Position numbers and translations under genes: made by a program. Of a stretch of DNA of 27,090 bases, positions 23,877 to 27,090 are shown in pieces. The notes under the pieces are model-generated. The model did no database searches. It was not told where the DNA came from and saw only the letters and a list, made by a program, of their open reading frames with translations. Source of the stretch: CAZOHN01 sp964579325. GTDB taxonomy: Bacteria > Pseudomonadota > Alphaproteobacteria > Rhodobacterales > Rhodobacteraceae. How positions within the stretch are numbered: the stretch's first letter is position 1; every line of letters starts with the position of its first letter. The stretch spans positions 1-27,090 of the forward strand of contig CAZOHN010000029.1 in the NCBI GenBank assembly GCA_964579325.1. Direction: 5' to 3'.

Positions 23877-25634
23877 ATGTCGCGGCAGATGACCGGCGCG
23901 AAGATGGTTGTGGAAGCCCTCAAGGACCAGGGCGTCGAGGTGGTGTTCGGCTACCCGGGCGGCGCAGTGCTGCCGATCTATGACGAGATCTTCCAGCAGA
24001 ACGAGATCCGCCACATCCTCGTGCGCCACGAACAGGGCGCCGTGCACATGGCCGAAGGCTACGCGCGATCGACCGGCAAGCCCGGCGTCGTCCTGGTGAC
24101 ATCGGGCCCGGGCGCCACCAATGCCGTGACCGGAATGGTCGACGCGCTGATGGATTCGATCCCGCTGGTGATCCTGACGGGCCAGGTGCCGACCTTCATG
24201 ATCGGCTCGGACGCCTTCCAGGAAGCGGACACGGTGGGCATCACCCGGCCCGCGACCAAGCACAACTGGCTGGTGAAGGAAACCGACAGGCTGTCGGAAA
24301 CGCTTCACCAGGCCTTCCACGTCGCAACGCATGGCCGCCCCGGCCCGGTGCTCATCGACATTCCGAAGGACGTTCAGTTCGCTACCGGCACATACGTCGC
24401 CCCCGAAAGGGCGCGGGTAGATCACTACCAGCCGCGTGTGAAGGGCGACATCGCCATGATCGAACAGCTGGTCGAGGCGCTTGAGACCGCGGAGCGGCCG
24501 GTGTTCTACACCGGCGGCGGTGTCATCAACTCCGGGCCCGAGGCCTCGCGCCTGCTGCGCGAACTGGTCGCGGCGACGGGATTTCCGATCACCTCGACAC
24601 TGATGGGACTTGGCGCCTACCCCGCATCGGGCAAGAACTGGCTCGGCATGCTTGGGATGCACGGGCTCTATGAGGCCAACCTCGCGATGCACGGCTGTGA
24701 TCTGATGATCAACGTCGGCGCCCGGTTCGACGACCGCATCACCGGACGCATCGCCGACTTCTCTCCGGGCAGCCGCAAGGCGCACATCGACATCGACCCC
24801 TCCTCGATCAACAAGGTGATCCGCACCGACTTTCCCATCGTCGGCGATGTGGCGAACGTTCTCGGGGATGTGCTGCGGGTCTGGAAGTCGCGCGGGGGCA
24901 AGGTCAACCGCGAGGGGCTGGCGAAATGGTGGGCGCAGATCAACGACTGGCGCAAGGTCGACTGCCTCAGTTTCCGCAACTCCGAAACCACGATCAAGCC
25001 GCAGCACGCGGTGAAGCGCCTCGAGGCGCTGACGAAGGACCACCCCAGGCGCTACATCACCACCGAGGTCGGGCAGCACCAGATGTGGGCGGCGCAGTAC
25101 CTCGGCTTCGATGAGCCGAACCGCTGGATGACGAGCGGCGGCCTCGGCACGATGGGGTATGGCCTGCCTGCCTCGATCGGCGTGCAGATCGCTCACCCCG
25201 ACGCGCTGGTAATCAACGTCGCCGGCGAAGCCTCGTGGCTGATGAACATGCAGGAGATGGGCACTGCGGTGCAGTTCCGCGCACCGGTGAAGCAGTTCAT
25301 CCTGAACAACGAACGCCTCGGCATGGTTCGGCAGTGGCAGGAGCTCCTGCACGGCGAGCGCTACTCCCATTCCTGGTCGGATGCGTTGCCCGACTTCGTG
25401 AAGCTCGCGGAGGCCTTCGGGTGCAAGGGCATCAAGTGCTCCGATCCCAGGGACCTGGACGACGCGATCCGCGATATGCTGGCCTATGACGGGCCAGTGA
25501 TCTTCGATTGCCTCGTGGAGAAGCACGAGAACTGCTTCCCGATGATCCCGAGCGGAAAGCCGCACAACGAGATGCTGCTCGGCGAGGCCGATACGCAGGG
25601 CGTGATCGACGCCAAGGGTTCGGTGCTGGTGTAG
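23877..25634 (+). CDS. ilvB: Acetolactate synthase large (catalytic) subunit
   Basis: A 585-residue ThDP- and FAD-dependent enzyme (also named ilvI) that makes 2-acetolactate or 2-aceto-2-hydroxybutyrate, the first common step to Val, Leu and Ile. The ThDP-activating glutamate is Glu52 in RHEQGA. The cofactor metal motif reads GEA-X24-NN (450-452 and 477-478), with Glu451 where most enzymes have Asp. GARFDDRITG and LGMVRQWQELLHGERYSHS are typical. ATG 23877 (MSRQMTGAKM) has GGAG 8 bases upstream; the open frame back to 23811 runs through the attenuator terminator and is not used. ilvN follows 78 bases later. Confidence 0.97.
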   Translation: MSRQMTGAKMVVEALKDQGVEVVFGYPGGAVLPIYDEIFQQNEIRHILVRHEQGAVHMAEGYARSTGKPGVVLVTSGPGATNAVTGMVDALMDSIPLVILTGQVPTFMIGSDAFQEADTVGITRPATKHNWLVKETDRLSETLHQAFHVATHGRPGPVLIDIPKDVQFATGTYVAPERARVDHYQPRVKGDIAMIEQLVEALETAERPVFYTGGGVINSGPEASRLLRELVAATGFPITSTLMGLGAYPASGKNWLGMLGMHGLYEANLAMHGCDLMINVGARFDDRITGRIADFSPGSRKAHIDIDPSSINKVIRTDFPIVGDVANVLGDVLRVWKSRGGKVNREGLAKWWAQINDWRKVDCLSFRNSETTIKPQHAVKRLEALTKDHPRRYITTEVGQHQMWAAQYLGFDEPNRWMTSGGLGTMGYGLPASIGVQIAHPDALVINVAGEASWLMNMQEMGTAVQFRAPVKQFILNNERLGMVRQWQELLHGERYSHSWSDALPDFVKLAEAFGCKGIKCSDPRDLDDAIRDMLAYDGPVIFDCLVEKHENCFPMIPSGKPHNEMLLGEADTQGVIDAKGSVLV

Positions 25635-25678
25635 CGGGCGGAGCGAGGGGATCTCTTCACCCCCCTCGCGCGCGCCCG
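25635..25678 (+). other. Intercistronic hairpin between ilvB and ilvN
   Basis: GCGAGGGG (25643-25650) pairs with CCCCTCGC (25662-25669), and an outer stem CGGGCG (25635-25640) pairs with CGCCCG (25673-25678). No T-tract follows, so it is more likely an mRNA stability or processing element than a terminator. Confidence 0.45.
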
Positions 25679-25712
25679 GAAGTATTTACGAGAGGAAGGC
25701 AGGGCCGGAATC

Positions 25713-26273
25713 ATGGCGGCACTCAACATCAAGCAAGGCACCTCCAAGCATTCGGCCTACGACCTCCGGGCCAGCTACACCGAGGTGCAGGAGACCCATA
25801 CGCTCGCCGTAGTGGTGGACAACGAATCCGGTGTTCTGGCGCGGGTGATCGGGCTATTTTCGGGGCGTGGCTACAACATCGAGAGCCTCACGGTCGCCGA
25901 GATCGACCACCTCGGGCATCGGTCGCGGATCACCATCGTCACCACCGGCACGCCGCAGGTGATCGAGCAGATCAAGGCGCAGCTGACGCGGATGGTTCCC
26001 GTGCACGAGGTTCACGACCTCACGGTCGAGGGGCCGTCGGTGCAGCGGGAACTGGCGTTGTTCAAGGTATCTGGGACGGGCGAGAAGCGCGTCGAGGCGC
26101 TTCGGTTGGCGGATATCTTCCGGGCGAACGTCGTCGACTCGACGCTTGAGAGCTTCGTGTTCGAGATCACCGGGACCAGCGAAAAGGTCGACGCCTTCGC
26201 CGAACTGATGCGGCCGCTCGGCCTCACGGAAATGGCCCGCACGGGCGTCGCCGCGCTCGCACGTGGCGTCTGA
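25713..26273 (+). CDS. ilvN: Acetolactate synthase small (regulatory) subunit
   Basis: A 186-residue subunit (ilvH in some schemes). The N-terminal ACT domain is clear: TLAVVVDNESGVLARVIGLFSGRGYNIESLTVA near 30-62, then HRSRITIVTTGTPQVIEQIKAQLTRMVPVHEV. The C-terminal half (VQRELALFKV, then FVFEITGTSEKVDAFAELMRPLG) is the usual second ACT-like domain. It raises catalytic activity of IlvB and confers valine feedback inhibition. It is cotranscribed with ilvB under the attenuator. An exact 12-bp inverted repeat follows the gene. Confidence 0.96.
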   Translation: MAALNIKQGTSKHSAYDLRASYTEVQETHTLAVVVDNESGVLARVIGLFSGRGYNIESLTVAEIDHLGHRSRITIVTTGTPQVIEQIKAQLTRMVPVHEVHDLTVEGPSVQRELALFKVSGTGEKRVEALRLADIFRANVVDSTLESFVFEITGTSEKVDAFAELMRPLGLTEMARTGVAALARGV

Positions 26274-26280
26274 ACGGGTC

Positions 26281-26319
26281 CGCCCCGGCGCCGGGGAAGG
26301 GGCTTGAGGCGCCGGGGCG
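26281..26319. terminator. Hairpin between ilvN and the EF-hand gene
   Basis: CGCCCCGGCGCC (26281-26292) and GGCGCCGGGGCG (26308-26319) form a perfect 12-bp stem with a 15-base loop, 7 bases after ilvN and 13 bases from the convergent EF-hand stop. No T-tract on either side; probably a shared terminator by strength of the stem. Confidence 0.6.
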
Positions 26320-26332
26320 TCCGAGCCCGGCG

Positions 26333-26566
26333 TCAGCCGGCGCCGAGCGTTCCGGCAGCCTGCGCGGCGGCAAGTTCGTCCGCGTCCACGACGCCGTCTC
26401 CGTTGGCGTCGATCAGGGCGAAGCCGTCTTCGGTGAGATCGGGGTAGGCAGCCTGAAGCTCTTCGAGGGAGTAGGTGCCGCTGCCATCGGTGTCCTGCAC
26501 CTCCTGCGCGAAGGCGACAGTGGTGGTGAGGCCGAGGGCGGCGAGAACGGTAACCACGGATTTCAT
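26333..26566 (-). CDS. Small periplasmic EF-hand protein
   Basis: A 77-residue protein with a signal peptide (MKSVVTVLAALGLTTTVAFA, residues 1-20, then Q) and two EF-hand loops: DTDGSGTYSLEE (25-36) and DANGDGVVDADE (53-64). Both have acidic residues at positions 1, 3 and 12, and the second is fully canonical. It should bind Ca2+ in the periplasm; its partner is unknown. ATG 26566 is chosen because AAGGAG (26576-26581 on the minus strand) lies 9 bases upstream and a clean signal peptide follows. The upstream extension of the frame to 26746 has random composition. Confidence 0.85.
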   Translation of the reverse strand: MKSVVTVLAALGLTTTVAFAQEVQDTDGSGTYSLEELQAAYPDLTEDGFALIDANGDGVVDADELAAAQAAGTLGAG

Positions 26567-26983
26567 CGTCTGGTACTCCTTGCTCGTTGGTCGGGATCTC
26601 TTGGGTCCCGCAGCCGAGATGGGACCGGGACGCGGCATGCCGCAAGGGAGACGGTCATCCGACCCGTTTCTCGGGCGGCAGGTTGCCCGAACCGGTGGTC
26701 CGGGCTCGCGGCCATCTGCCGAGGCCACGCGGAAAACGGCTCGCAAGCCATTCGCCGCCTGCGCCCGACGCTCCGATAGGCGGCGCGCCGCAGGCGGCGG
26801 CTCACGTCCTGGCGAGCCCTCTTGAAAGAAGAAGGGGGCCCGAAGGCCCCCAGTTTCGCATGATCAGGCTCGATCGTTACCGCTCGAGGTTGTTTTTTGC
26901 CTGCGGCCCGATCCGCGTCAGGGGTGGGCGCACCCACCCCGGGACCCTGCCCCCCGCGCGCGAGGCGGAGGAGAGGAATTCAC
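26567..26983. other. 417-bp intergenic region between the EF-hand gene and nrdJ
   Basis: It contains the EF-hand gene leader with its AAGGAG ribosome binding site (26576-26581), an nrdJ terminator at 26834-26851, and a second stem GGGGTGGG/CCCACCCC with loop CGCA at 26921-26940. The stretch 26600-26820 shows no gene on either strand that I can support; its open frames have Arg/Pro/Ala-rich random composition. Confidence 0.5.
26834..26851 (-). terminator. Terminator downstream of nrdJ
   Basis: On the minus strand, GGGGGCC-TTCG-GGCCCCC followed by TTCTTTCTTT is an intrinsic terminator with a stable UUCG tetraloop. It is 132 bases after the nrdJ stop, leaving a long 3' untranslated region. Confidence 0.85.
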
Positions 26984-27090
26984 TCAGCTGCAACCGCTCG
27001 TCGCGCCGCAGGTGTTGCACTTCATGCAGGTGCCGTTGCGCACCAGCGTGTAGTTGCCGCATTCGCCGCAGGCCTCGCCCTCGTAGCCCT
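26984..27090 (-). CDS. nrdJ: B12-dependent ribonucleotide reductase, C-terminus only
   Basis: Only the last 34 codons are in the window; the gene continues beyond 27090. They read GYEGEACGECGNYTLVRNGT then CMKCNTCGATSGCS. The paired CxxC motifs and the closing GCS are characteristic of the C-terminal zinc-ribbon/redox tail of class II NrdJ in alphaproteobacteria, which passes electrons to the active site. NrdJ reduces ribonucleotides using adenosylcobalamin, with no need for oxygen. The identification rests on this short but distinctive tail. Confidence 0.85.
   Translation of the reverse strand, partial: GYEGEACGECGNYTLVRNGTCMKCNTCGATSGCS

Noticed and set aside
23823..25565. 580-codon open frame opposite ilvB
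   Set aside because: Antisense shadow of a strongly identified ilvB.
26563..26937. 124-codon minus-strand frame across the nrdJ terminator
   Set aside because: It contains the terminator hairpin and overlaps the EF-hand gene leader; composition is random.

Overview
The window looks like core chromosome of an alphaproteobacterium of the Rhodobacteraceae/Rhodobacterales. The evidence is a GC-rich sequence, the end of a tmRNA whose tag reads NDNRAPVALAA, a metal-site variant of HemB with Asp in place of the zinc cysteines, a Bpt-type leucyltransferase, a DUF2852 protein, a TRAP system whose binding protein resembles Rhodobacter TakP, and the C-terminus of a B12-dependent ribonucleotide reductase (NrdJ). 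I see no phage, insertion sequence, CRISPR array, tRNA or rRNA. Most of the interest is in regulatory sequence and small features rather than in a new gene cluster.

Layout. 1-60 is the 3' part of ssrA. 246-3636 is a tightly coupled three-gene operon (acyl/aryl-CoA ligase, FrnE-like DsbA-family protein, Bcr/CflA-type MFS exporter). 3641-7704, on the minus strand, holds mfd and, upstream of it, a four-helix membrane protein. hemB diverges from these at 7784. It is followed by a Tat/lipobox SYLF-domain lipoprotein and by eda, the KDPG aldolase, which has a LacI-type operator in front. A short conserved-looking protein and glnE lie on the minus strand (10246-13371), with a YbaK-type deacylase diverging from glnE. 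Next come DUF2852, RDD and bpt genes on the plus strand. dctQM (TRAP permeases) run on the plus strand and meet dctP (the binding protein) tail to tail over a shared hairpin terminator. A 47-codon ORF coupled to hemP and a Ca2+/Na+ antiporter follow. A PhoX phosphatase with a Pho box is on the minus strand. An ilv leader peptide with attenuator precedes ilvB and ilvN(H). The window ends with a small EF-hand protein and the tail of nrdJ, both on the minus strand.

How the genes work together. ilvB and ilvN make acetohydroxyacid synthase, and an attenuator whose leader peptide contains Leu-Ile-Leu-Val-Val-Val reads the supply of branched-chain amino acids. DctQ, DctM and DctP form one Na+-dependent uptake system, probably for 2-oxo acids, although the binding protein is transcribed separately. 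PhoX with its Pho box belongs to phosphate scavenging. GlnE controls glutamine synthetase. HemB and HemP both concern heme but are far apart. The least explained signals are two matched inverted repeats (arms of 8-9 bp, 5-nt spacer) ahead of the DUF2852 gene, an eight-unit pentapeptide repeat tail on DctM, a G9 tract at the dctQ ribosome binding site, and the small ORF coupled to hemP.
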